Below, one piece after another: positions 53,204 to 61,336 of a DNA stretch of 64,000 bases; position 1 is the first letter of the stretch; the number at the start of each line of letters is the position of its first letter. The notes beneath the pieces are model-generated. The model saw nothing but the letters and a program-made list of their open reading frames with translations. It was not told the origin of the DNA and searched no databases. Source of the DNA: Tannerellaceae bacterium (GTDB lineage: Bacteria > Bacteroidota > Bacteroidia > Bacteroidales > Tannerellaceae); NCBI GenBank assembly GCA_031255855.1, contig JAIRRS010000101.1, positions 124,001 to 188,000 of the forward strand, in the 5' to 3' direction. The position numbers and the translations under genes are program-made.

Positions 53204-55084
53204 TTACTTTTTCCGCAGCACTTTGTATGAGTGAGGCGGTAGTGTCAGTTCAAAGGTATTATTCTTTTCATTCAGGCGATAGCGGCGGCTGAAAGAGCCT
53301 GTATTTACTTCGGGCAGTTTTCGCAATCCGGAATTGTCGAAAATGTCTTCCAGGCTATTCACTGCTTCGGAAGTGATTAGCTTTATGGTAACAGGTTCGT
53401 CGCGGAATGATTCGACAATCAACATGTCGTTGTCATACAAAAACAGACCGATTTTGGCCGGCCCTTCTATCCGCACATCCAAATCCTTGCTTAATATTCT
53501 CCGGAAAGCATCCAATACTCCATCTGGTAAATCGTAGAGATTGCCAAAATCGTCGGGGATTGTCATAACGAAAAGGTTTCCTTTGGAATAAGGGGCTCTA
53601 AGCAGCATGGGATAACCACTTACGCCTTTCGTTAGTGGGCGTCCGGCACTCAGGATATCCCATGAATCGTTTGTTTGATAACGTACTTGCGTGATAAGGA
53701 TGTCTTTATCCGATTTGCCGGCCATCCCGAAATCATTTACCAACGCTTTCTGGTCGGAAGCTCGAAGTTCGGCAATATCGGCTATCTTACCGGGAATGGC
53801 TTTGAGTAATCCGCTTGTGATAACGACATCCCCTCCTTTTTTCAGCTGGCCTTTTATTTTTTCCACGATATCCTTATCATACTTGGCTTGTTCGGTTAGC
53901 AATACGACTTTTTGGTCTGTTGGAAATTCGGGGTACATATCCATCGGCAAACCTATCATTCCTAAATAGTTTTGCAGGAAGTCGTCTCCCAGCGAATGAA
54001 AAGGTTTATATGATTTGATGCCAACCGGTTTTCCCAGTTTATGAACGAAACCGTCGACTTGTTCGAGTGATACTGCCGCTACACGGGCAATAGTGGACGG
54101 TGTAACATTTTTCCCATTGTTTGCTTTGACGGGTTTCATCATTTCGTCGTAGTTGAAACTTGTCCTTTGTCCCTGCCAGGGCGTACGATGAATTTCAGGG
54201 TTTAGCCTTACTCCTATCAGTTGATTGTATGCGAACAACGCTATTTCGGGCGCTTTGGCAAACATTGTCAGCCACAGTTGTTCGGCATACCTGTCCATCC
54301 CCATGTTGGAACCGCCCGAATCGACCCATCCTCCGAAATTATGTCCCGGGCGGAGATTGTCGAAATAGCGGACAATATTATAACTCAAGTAATGCTGAAG
54401 ATGCTGGTCCGACGAAGGGTCGCGGGTTTCGGTACCACTCCAGATGCCGTCAAATATTTGCGGGCCGGTACTTAAGTCAAATCCCAATCCCTGGAAATGG
54501 TCGTACCAATTGGGATACTTAATGATGATTTTTACGTTTGGATTTATTTTCTTCGACGGTTTTATTACCAAATCCATTCCGGCTTCCGACATTAATTTCA
54601 AACGGTATTCCGTCCAGCTTTGCGTTCCTTTTGCCTCTATTTCAATGTCCGACTTGCAACTGGTGAAAAAGAAGTCATCGAGAATAAAGTTGTCAAAGTG
54701 CTTTGCCGTATGTTCTGCAATCTCTTGTACTAATTTCCGGTGCTCAGGATTCGAGAAGCAAAAGGTTTCAAAACTATTCGATTCATTAATGGTGTAGGTA
54801 ATTCCGCCCCCTACTTCTATTCCTTTGCTTTTGAAATACTTTTTCGCCTGTTCGAGAGTTGCGTCCGGGACAATCAGCAAATCGCGGTGAGTTTCCAGGT
54901 AAATTTTGTCAACTTTCAACTGGTTTGATATAATTGTCCAGGTAGAATCAAGCCAGTGGAGGTCTTTCATCTTCTCCACTTCATAGGCACGCGTATAAAC
55001 AGAGACTTTAAAACTTTTATAATTTCCGCCGGATACCGGCAAGCTCGTTAATAACAGAGCGAAAAGACAAATGATGTGTTTCAT
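53204..55084 (-). CDS. Putative exported TIM-barrel glycosidase
   Basis: Family not named with certainty. 626 residues with a short signal (MKHIICLFALLLTSLPVSG). The first 400 residues look like a TIM barrel: KVSVYTRAYEVEKM, LETHRDLLIVPD, the acidic segment HFDNFILDDFFFTSCKSD (possible active site), VKIIIKYPNWYDHFQGLG and SGGSNMGMDRYAEQLWL. Residues about 400-500 resemble a beta-galactosidase trimerisation-type (class I amidotransferase-like) domain (VVLLTEQAKYDKDIVEKI, GGDVVITSGLL). The C-terminus is a beta-sandwich (DNDMLIVESFRDEPVTIKLI). Lies between the GH9 and esterase genes; no transport genes adjoin. Confidence 0.7.
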   Translation of the reverse strand: MKHIICLFALLLTSLPVSGGNYKSFKVSVYTRAYEVEKMKDLHWLDSTWTIISNQLKVDKIYLETHRDLLIVPDATLEQAKKYFKSKGIEVGGGITYTINESNSFETFCFSNPEHRKLVQEIAEHTAKHFDNFILDDFFFTSCKSDIEIEAKGTQSWTEYRLKLMSEAGMDLVIKPSKKINPNVKIIIKYPNWYDHFQGLGFDLSTGPQIFDGIWSGTETRDPSSDQHLQHYLSYNIVRYFDNLRPGHNFGGWVDSGGSNMGMDRYAEQLWLTMFAKAPEIALFAYNQLIGVRLNPEIHRTPWQGQRTSFNYDEMMKPVKANNGKNVTPSTIARVAAVSLEQVDGFVHKLGKPVGIKSYKPFHSLGDDFLQNYLGMIGLPMDMYPEFPTDQKVVLLTEQAKYDKDIVEKIKGQLKKGGDVVITSGLLKAIPGKIADIAELRASDQKALVNDFGMAGKSDKDILITQVRYQTNDSWDILSAGRPLTKGVSGYPMLLRAPYSKGNLFVMTIPDDFGNLYDLPDGVLDAFRRILSKDLDVRIEGPAKIGLFLYDNDMLIVESFRDEPVTIKLITSEAVNSLEDIFDNSGLRKLPEVNTGSFSRRYRLNEKNNTFELTLPPHSYKVLRKK

Positions 55085-55143
55085 GGTTATATAAATAAAT
55101 TAGTGTATGATAAATTAATGTATAATATATATGTACGGGTATA

Positions 55144-57669
55144 TCATTTATTTCCGGATAATAACTGCCTGGCCGCCAACACCAAAAACATATAATGCGA
55201 CGAACCGCCTCCCATTACATACTCTACTTGTTGCCATAGATAGGGAAACTCCAACAATTCAGGGAAATCAGGCCGAATCAACGCCGTGCCCGAAACGACC
55301 CCGCCGGGAATATACGACCAATCCGCACGGTTCAAACCATATCCAACTGTTGCAGACCTGGCGCCTACACCGGAAGCAAAAGACGAGGTGTTTGAACCCG
55401 GATGGCATCCCAGTATAAAGTTCAACGCGTTATAAATAAATTCAGGCCCGAAGATATCAGGATAAGCTGTATGTAAGAAATAGTGGCGATACCCGAATGC
55501 CTGTATGTCCCATCCGGCGCCCCATATATGCGGCCGGTAAGGAATTCCATACGGGGTTTCCGCACCTTGCTTTTCCAGTTCCGAACGGAAAGCCATCAGA
55601 GCGTCACGAACTGCTTTGGTAAACGCTTTATCATTCATGGACTTTTCGGCACGGCCGATATACCAGCCTATCCGCCCGATATTACCGGCGATATACGCTG
55701 TTTCCGAGAGAAGATAGTTTTTATATTCGTTTTCATTCGTTGTAAGATAGAGTTCTGTCGCGGCATGGATTTTGGCCGACCTTGAACGGTCGGTCACGTT
55801 CGTTGTCTTAAAGATTTCCCGGGCAGCCTCTAAACTCTGCGCGCTCAAGGTATCGTTAAACCCTTTTAAAACCCGGGCAGCCGCGGCCAAATGGGCCGCG
55901 GTTGTCAGTTCGCGTAAAGGATTTTCCTCTGTAAATACCCAGCGGTCGTCATCATTGCCTGATACATTATCCGTCATGGCGGATCCGTCGCCCAGCAATA
56001 CGTATTGGCGCAAATCATTACAGATAATTCCCCGGTATAAACGCCCGAGTGAACGATAGGCGCCTACCACCGACAGGGCGCCATGTTCGACCTGCTGCAA
56101 CAAATCGGCTTTGCCGTCGGGCTGATGAATTTCCGTAATACGAGTTTTCTGGTCTATGGCAGTCGCGTCGTAATCTTCTTTGAATAATTCGTATGCGAGC
56201 GCAAGGATATAGGTTTCGCCAGCCTGCGATTCTACACGCAAATCGAAGTCGCCGGCATCGTGCCATCCCCCGATATTCAAACCGGGGACCCTATCGCCCG
56301 GATTATATTTCGTAAGAGTAGAGGAGCCTTGCGCGTACCCGTCGATATGGTTGAAATTTACCGGAGCCATACGAGCATCGTCTGTGTGACAATAGTCATG
56401 CCATACACGATATTTTTCATTCACCCGCATGTGGCACATCTGTACCGGAAGGAAATATTCCAACACCGGCTGCCAGGCTCCCCTGTCGTAGATATCGGAG
56501 GCTATTCTGAAAATAGAAGATACTGAATTACCATACCGTATCTGATATAATCCCTCTTCTTTTACATCCGAAAAGTCGAACTTCAAGTAATTATACCGGA
56601 GGAATTGCCCCCATTCATTTCCTTTGTCGTTTAAAACGGGAGTTTCGCCCTCTTCCGTTATTTTATATAATGTCGGCTGCTCGCGCGCCGTGTCTCGTTT
56701 GTCAAGCTCTATAATAGCTATTTTGGATTGATTCGGATGATATCCCAGTTGCGAAGTTTGTATTACCGGTTCATACAGCCAATCGTTTACCACATGAGGA
56801 GTGATAACCCACTGGATAGCTCCCTGGGTTGCTCCCGCAAGTATTTCGCTACGGACTACAAACCAACCGTTGTTATGGTTCATCCGTCCGTCGTATAATT
56901 TCAATTCCGCGCCTTTCGATTCAATGGCGAATTTATTATACGGGTCGTCGGGACGAACAACCAAGCGTTTTCCTACGGCATAAGGCTCGGCTACTATATC
57001 GTCGGCCACGATGGGGCTATAACCTTCGCCCATCAGTTGCTTGGCGCTGGCTTTCCCGGAAGGGTTGAAATGACCCGTATGTTTATGATTGGGATTGTCA
57101 CACATGGTTGGGCCATTGGGCTGTTCCGGGAAAATGCCTGCCTTGCCATCCATTATCCAAGGCTTTCCAAACAGGGCGCCCGGGAATAACTCCAAATTAA
57201 AACCTGCTTTTCCGATAAACTCTTGTGGGATAGGACGGTCTAAATCGACAGTCACAATAATCGAACCACCTTCTCCTTTTACCGTCACCGTATAATTGAA
57301 AACCAAATCGGGATAAATCATCGGATTAAATCCTGTCAGATGGCGTGATGAATCCGGATAGCCAAGCCAAGCGGTAATCGTATTCGACGTAGCATCCAAT
57401 TTACGATTTTGTTGTTTTGGAACAGGTTGCCATTGTCCCGGTGTAGGTTCCAGACGGATGTCGCCATTGGTTGCTACCCGGTTTCCGTGCATAAGTAAGG
57501 AAACGCCGCCTTGATGACCCTCAGGGTAGATATCATCAAACGCCATCACATTTACGCCTCTGTCCTGGAAATAACCGGAAGAAGACAATTTAAATTCCTG
57601 GGCTGATAAAAATTGTAAACAAAGGGATAGCATTCCCATAACAAGAAAAGAGAATAAAGACTTTTTCAT
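55144..57669 (-). CDS. Glycoside hydrolase family 9 protein
   Basis: Predicted beta-glycosidase (cellulase family). 841 residues with a signal peptide (MKKSLFSFLVMGMLSLCLQF). Residues 30-300 form an extra N-terminal beta domain. An Ig-like CelD_N domain begins near residue 300 (IQTSQLGYHPNQSKIAIIEL). The (alpha/alpha)6 catalytic part from about 400 has GGWHDAGDFD (the two catalytic-base Asp) near residue 473, LLQQVEHGAL and LGCHPGSNTSSFASGVGARS; the proton-donor Glu may be in YLWQQVEYVMGGG near the end. GH9 enzymes of Bacteroidetes with such extra domains may cut beta-glucans or amino-sugar polymers. Faces a shared intergenic region with the 22-bp array. Confidence 0.87.
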   Translation of the reverse strand: MKKSLFSFLVMGMLSLCLQFLSAQEFKLSSSGYFQDRGVNVMAFDDIYPEGHQGGVSLLMHGNRVATNGDIRLEPTPGQWQPVPKQQNRKLDATSNTITAWLGYPDSSRHLTGFNPMIYPDLVFNYTVTVKGEGGSIIVTVDLDRPIPQEFIGKAGFNLELFPGALFGKPWIMDGKAGIFPEQPNGPTMCDNPNHKHTGHFNPSGKASAKQLMGEGYSPIVADDIVAEPYAVGKRLVVRPDDPYNKFAIESKGAELKLYDGRMNHNNGWFVVRSEILAGATQGAIQWVITPHVVNDWLYEPVIQTSQLGYHPNQSKIAIIELDKRDTAREQPTLYKITEEGETPVLNDKGNEWGQFLRYNYLKFDFSDVKEEGLYQIRYGNSVSSIFRIASDIYDRGAWQPVLEYFLPVQMCHMRVNEKYRVWHDYCHTDDARMAPVNFNHIDGYAQGSSTLTKYNPGDRVPGLNIGGWHDAGDFDLRVESQAGETYILALAYELFKEDYDATAIDQKTRITEIHQPDGKADLLQQVEHGALSVVGAYRSLGRLYRGIICNDLRQYVLLGDGSAMTDNVSGNDDDRWVFTEENPLRELTTAAHLAAAARVLKGFNDTLSAQSLEAAREIFKTTNVTDRSRSAKIHAATELYLTTNENEYKNYLLSETAYIAGNIGRIGWYIGRAEKSMNDKAFTKAVRDALMAFRSELEKQGAETPYGIPYRPHIWGAGWDIQAFGYRHYFLHTAYPDIFGPEFIYNALNFILGCHPGSNTSSFASGVGARSATVGYGLNRADWSYIPGGVVSGTALIRPDFPELLEFPYLWQQVEYVMGGGSSHYMFLVLAARQLLSGNK

Positions 57670-57749
57670 AACACAACGTATATTAAGATAATAAATTAAA
57701 TAGGGTTTTCACCTCTCAACCATCTAAAAAACATATTCATTAGATTGTG

Positions 57750-57757
57750 TAAAGATA
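57750..57757 (-). promoter_or_regulatory. Possible -7 box of the GH9 gene
   Basis: Minus strand TATCTTTA (one mismatch to TAnnTTTG), 80 bases before the GH9 start. The 22-bp array lies about 60 bp upstream of it, as with purF. Confidence 0.4.
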
Positions 57758-57813
57758 AAGAAATATTTTACTTCCTCTAGTAGTTAAATTCAAAAATGAG
57801 GCGTTGGAAAATT

Positions 57814-57889
57814 CATCTGGATGATTCCCAACTTTCATTTGGATGATCTTGGAGGATCATCTGGATGTTTTCCTTACTTCATCCAGATG
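57814..57889. repeat. Four-copy array of a near-palindromic 10-mer, exact 22-bp period
   Basis: Cores CATCTGGATG, CATTTGGATG, CATCTGGATG and CATCCAGATG start at 57814, 57836, 57858 and 57880. Centres are 57818.5, 57840.5, 57862.5 and 57884.5, i.e. exactly 22 bp apart. A half-site TTCATCC at 57905-57911 is out of phase. The core, spacing and position upstream of a minus-strand gene repeat what is seen at 3667-3764. Confidence 0.85.
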
Positions 57890-58149
57890 AATACCCTTTG
57901 TCGGTTCATCCGCACTGTTTGTCTTCTTTATTTCTGTATTTGAATCGCAAGCCTACATCCCATAGCGACTAAAAACAAGCAAGAGTAGTTAAATATATGT
58001 TAAACTGTTTATAGAGGAAATAATTTAACAGAAAATAGAAAAAATCTCTTTATATTCCCCCTCAAAATGCACCTGGACACATTATCCGCCGCACGGAGCG
58101 TAATAACCGAAAAAATACTCACTACAGAGAATCAATAAACTTTTATGAT
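57890..58149. other. AT-rich gap before the permease remnant, one tiny open frame
   Basis: No gene recognised. A 23-codon frame (58067-58138, MHLDTLSAARSVITEKILTT) ends 11 bases before the permease ATG and could be a leader peptide or the residue of an upstream ABC gene; support is weak. Confidence 0.35.
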
Positions 58150-58841
58150 ATGATATTACATTACCTCAAAATCTATTTCCGTAATATAAGAAAATACAAA
58201 GTACAGTCGCTAGTCGGTATGTTAGGGTTGGCGTGGTAAAAGATTTTCATACGCTATCGCTTCGCAACCGTATCTATCCGGCCATCTACAGCGAAATGAT
58301 GGCGGATAAATGGTATATCCGCGTTGTACCCGGCCAGAAGCAGGATGCGATGCGGAAAATCGCGGCTATCTTTCCTACTATTGACGCTCGTTTGGCAGAT
58401 ATTCGCTTGACGCCGCTCGACGAATTATACAACCGGCTAAATTCTTCGGAACAAGCCGGGTTAAAACTATTTTCCGTATTGGCGACGGCTAGCTTGCTGA
58501 TTTCGCTATTCGGGATTCATACCGTAGCCGTCACCGCCACTCAACACCGTCGCAAGGAAATAGCCATCCGCAAAGTATTTGGCGCCAGGATAAGCGAGAT
58601 CGTTCGTATGTTTTTCCGCGAGTACACGATGCAAGTAATTATAGCAGGCGCCATCGGACTGCCGTTGGCTACCTACGCCATGCACAGTTGGCTGCAAGGG
58701 TACGCCTATCGCACGAACATCTCCTGGTGGCTGCTTACAGAGGTAATTGCAGGAACAGTCGTAGTGGTTTTACTCACTGTGTTAGGGCAAGTACTGAAAG
58801 CAGCCAATAGCAATCCGGCAGAAGTTGTAAAATCAGAATAA
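58150..58841 (+). pseudogene. FtsX/MacB-type ABC permease with an internal deletion
   Basis: The reading starts MILHYLKIYFRNIRKYKVQSLVGMLGLAW and stops at 58237-58239. Its N-terminus is typical of large (about 770-800 residues) Bacteroidetes FtsX-type permeases, in which MLGLA is followed by FGLAC. The C-terminal end resumes in another frame with VGVVKDFHTLSLRNRIYPA (from 58227) and continues as LPDELYNRLNS-like and TATQHRRKEIAIRKVFGAR through to 58841 (about 203 residues). So roughly 550 residues are missing and the frame is broken. The join falls in GGGTTGGCG, which encodes part of both frames. The C-terminal frame could still be read from GTG 58233 but would make only a fragment. Non-functional, I judge. 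Confidence 0.85.
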
Positions 58842-59012
58842 TATTTAACTAATGTCTGTGCCTGTAATAACGATATTACACAATCAGTGGTAATTCGATG
58901 CGTCATTTTTACATAATTGATAAGAATTTCTCGGAAAAAAGTTCGATAATACCTGGAAAAGTGCCTTTTTTTGAACTATAATCAAAATATTTTTTCATTT
59001 TTCGAACATTAT

Positions 59013-59026
59013 TTGATTTACATCAA
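59013..59026. promoter_or_regulatory. FNR/CRP-type palindrome upstream of the structured RNA
   Basis: TTGATTTACATCAA fits TTGATnnnnATCAA exactly. Its centre (59019.5) is about 44 bp before the predicted transcription start (near 59064), a position suited to activation. No -33 box is visible. Confidence 0.5.
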
Positions 59027-59049
59027 GTGCAAAAGAAAAATAATTGTTG

Positions 59050-59057
59050 TATCTTTG
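59050..59057 (+). promoter_or_regulatory. -7 box of the structured RNA
   Basis: TATCTTTG; transcription should begin around 59063-59065. Bases 58842-59012 before it are AT-rich and hold nothing I recognise. Confidence 0.6.
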
Positions 59058-59063
59058 CAGTAA

Positions 59064-59227
59064 ATAAAGTTTATACACAAAAAGGTTAAATGTATTCTGC
59101 CAGGGCTTGTGAAAGTCTTGGCAGTTTGTTTATTGGAACAAACTCCCTTTTGCCGCCTCTCATCCCCATATACTGGAATGTGAAAGGATTTTTTTTACCG
59201 AATACATATCCTCCCTTTATTTTTTTA
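59064..59227 (+). ncRNA. Predicted structured non-coding RNA of about 160 bases
   Basis: No open frame. By eye it folds into a multibranched structure. Outer helix: ATGTATTC (59090-59097) with GAATACAT (59200-59207), 8 bp perfect, continued outwards by AAAGG (59081-59085) with CCTTT (59214-59218) and closed by a T tract (59219-59227). Inside: hairpin 59098-59123 (11 bp with two G-U pairs, GUGA tetraloop), hairpin 59124-59143 (GTTTGTT with AACAAAC, 6-base loop) and a looser third arm 59144-59188. It has its own -7 box, and the inositol operon has its own boxes downstream. Could be a small regulatory RNA, a 6S-type RNA (Bacteroidales-1 class) or, if read through, a leader of ino1. Not matched to a known family. 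Confidence 0.6.
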
Positions 59228-59281
59228 TCTCATTAAAATAATAATAATGACTTGTAACCTACGTTATTTTAGGGAAAAATG

Positions 59282-59303
59282 TATCTTTGTGCGATTATCT
59301 TTG
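59282..59303 (+). promoter_or_regulatory. Two -7 boxes ahead of the inositol operon
   Basis: TATCTTTG at 59282-59289 and again at 59296-59303, 28 and 14 bases before the ATG at 59317. They make the operon independent of the RNA upstream. Confidence 0.6.
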
Positions 59304-59316
59304 AACTCAAATAGAT

Positions 59317-60618
59317 ATGGAAAAAGTAGAAGTTAAAGAAGCTAAAGGCAAACTTGGCGTTCTTATCGTGGGAGTTGGAGGAGCCGTTTCTTCCACATTT
59401 ATCACCGGTACATTATCCGTTCGTAAAGAGATTGGTATTCCAATCGGATCACTAACACAGTTAGCAACCATCCGTTTGGGTAAACGTCATGAAAACCGTT
59501 TCCCAAAGATAAAAGACGTACTACCTTTGACAGAGTTGAATGACCTTGTATTCGGAGGATGGGATATATTTGAGGAAAACATTTACGAAGCATCCAAACA
59601 TGCCGAAGTATTAAAAAAAGAAGATATAGACGTTGTTAAGGATGAATTAGCAGCCATCGAACCGATGCCTGCCGTATTCGATCAGAACTTCGTAAAACGT
59701 TTGCACGGCACACATGTAAAGAAAGAAGCCTCGCGCTGGGAGCTGACAAAGCAATTGCGCGAAGATATCCGCAAATTCAAAGCGGATAATGATTGCGACA
59801 GGGCTGTTGTAATGTGGGCAGCCAGTACGGAAGTCTATATCCCGCAAAGTAAAGAACACGAAAGTTTGGCAGCCTTTGAAAAAGCGCTGAAAGACGATAA
59901 CAAAGAAGTTATCTCCCCCAGCATGTGTTATGCATATGCGGCCATAGCCGAAGGTTGCCCGTTTATTATGGGAGCTCCCAATTTGTGTTTGGATATTCCC
60001 GCCATGTGGGAATTTGCCGACAAAAACAAAGTAGCCATAAGCGGAAAAGATTATAAAACAGGGCAAACAATGCTAAAAACCGTTCTGGCCCCGATGCTCA
60101 AGACCCGCATGTTGGGACTGGAAGGCTGGTTCTCAACCAATATTCTTGGAAACCGCGACGGCGAAGTGTTAGACGACCCAGGTTCTTTCAAGACTAAAGA
60201 AGTAAGTAAATTATCCGTTATCGATACAATCCTGCAAACAGAAACATATCCCGAATTGTATGGTAACATTTATCATAAGGTTCGCATCAATTATTATCCT
60301 CCCCGTAAGGATAATAAAGAAGGATGGGATAATATAGATATTATTGGCTGGATGGGGTATCCGATGCAGTTGAAAGTAGACTTCCTTTGCCGCGATTCTA
60401 TCTTGGCTGCCCCTTTATGCCTTGATTTGGTGTTATTCTCCGACTTGGCGCAACGGTGTGGCTTTTACGGTATCCAGTCGTGGTTGTCGTTCTATTTCAA
60501 AAGCCCGATGCATGCTCCCGACCGTGTTCCCGAACACGATTTGTTTATCCAGCATACGATATTGAAGAATACGCTTCGTAAAATCATTGGTGAACCAACA
60601 CTGGACTATTTGGATTAA
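59317..60618 (+). CDS. ino1: Myo-inositol-1-phosphate synthase
   Basis: Converts glucose-6-phosphate to inositol-phosphate with NAD. 433 residues: NAD-binding VLIVGVGGAVSSTFITG near residue 15, DCDRAVVMWAASTEVYIP, YAYAAIAEGCPFIMGAPN, SGKDYKTGQTMLKTVLAPML and LGLEGWFSTNILGNRDG, EVLDDPGSF, matching the MIPS catalytic region. First gene of a five-gene set that I recognise as the inositol-lipid operon described in Bacteroides thetaiotaomicron. Overlaps the next gene by one base (TAATG). Confidence 0.95.
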   Translation: MEKVEVKEAKGKLGVLIVGVGGAVSSTFITGTLSVRKEIGIPIGSLTQLATIRLGKRHENRFPKIKDVLPLTELNDLVFGGWDIFEENIYEASKHAEVLKKEDIDVVKDELAAIEPMPAVFDQNFVKRLHGTHVKKEASRWELTKQLREDIRKFKADNDCDRAVVMWAASTEVYIPQSKEHESLAAFEKALKDDNKEVISPSMCYAYAAIAEGCPFIMGAPNLCLDIPAMWEFADKNKVAISGKDYKTGQTMLKTVLAPMLKTRMLGLEGWFSTNILGNRDGEVLDDPGSFKTKEVSKLSVIDTILQTETYPELYGNIYHKVRINYYPPRKDNKEGWDNIDIIGWMGYPMQLKVDFLCRDSILAAPLCLDLVLFSDLAQRCGFYGIQSWLSFYFKSPMHAPDRVPEHDLFIQHTILKNTLRKIIGEPTLDYLD

Positions 60619-61316
60619 TGGATTATGCAATAATTGCTGCCGGCGAAGGTTCACGATTAGCACAAGAAGGTGTAAAATGGCCCAAACCGCTGGTACGTTT
60701 AAACGGAATCGCTCTGATAGACCGCTTGATTGATGTTTTCCTTCATAACGGGGCAATGTCAATCAACATCATCATAAACGAGGAGATGACAGAAGTACGG
60801 GAACATCTTCAACAGCGGGCAATACCCGTCCCGTTTCATCTGCTTGTAAAGTCTACGCCCAGTTCCATGCATAGTTTCTTTGAATTGGCCCGGTATCTGG
60901 AAAATGACAAGTTTTGTCTGACCACCGTAGACACCATTTTCAAAGAAAACGAATTCAAGAAATATATCCGGGTTTTTCAACAGGAAAAGACATCAGACGG
61001 TTTAATGGCTGTTACAGATTACATTGATGATGAAAAACCGTTGTATGTAAATGTAAGCCAAGACTTAGAAATAAGAAGCTTCTCGGACAAGGCTGATGAT
61101 GGCAGCCGCTATATATCGGGAGGTATTTATTGTTTAAAACGTTCGGCAATTAAGGTATTAGAACAGGCAATGGCGAATGGAGTATCAAGGATGCGTAATT
61201 ATCAACGTCTGTTGATTGAAGAAGGATTGAGGCTGAAAGCTTATCCATTCAGCAAAATAGTTGATGTAGACCATGTAAGCGATATTGGAAAAGCCGAGCA
61301 GTTTTTAAACACGTAA
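60618..61316 (+). CDS. Nucleotidyltransferase-like protein of the inositol-lipid operon
   Basis: Small sugar-nucleotidyltransferase fold, 232 residues: MDYAIIAAGEGSRLAQEG with the GxGxR nucleotide loop, WPKPLVRLNG, and the acidic segment CLTTVDTIFKEN at the usual metal site. Its C-terminal part (GGIYCLKRSAIKVLEQAMANG, FSKIVDVDHVSDIGKAEQFL) follows the NTP_transferase pattern. It may activate inositol-phosphate or another headgroup with a nucleotide; substrate is unproven. Start ATG 60618 overlaps the ino1 stop. Confidence 0.85.
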   Translation: MDYAIIAAGEGSRLAQEGVKWPKPLVRLNGIALIDRLIDVFLHNGAMSINIIINEEMTEVREHLQQRAIPVPFHLLVKSTPSSMHSFFELARYLENDKFCLTTVDTIFKENEFKKYIRVFQQEKTSDGLMAVTDYIDDEKPLYVNVSQDLEIRSFSDKADDGSRYISGGIYCLKRSAIKVLEQAMANGVSRMRNYQRLLIEEGLRLKAYPFSKIVDVDHVSDIGKAEQFLNT

Positions 61317-61336
61317 CAAGCTAATTTGTTGTGTAT

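Noticed and set aside
58067..58138. 23-codon leader peptide before the permease remnant
   Set aside because: No ribosome-binding or conservation evidence; kept only as a note.
58233..58841. Intact small permease gene
   Set aside because: It begins in the middle of a conserved FtsX motif (VGVVKDF) and a matching N-terminal piece lies just upstream out of frame, so it is the remnant of a larger gene.
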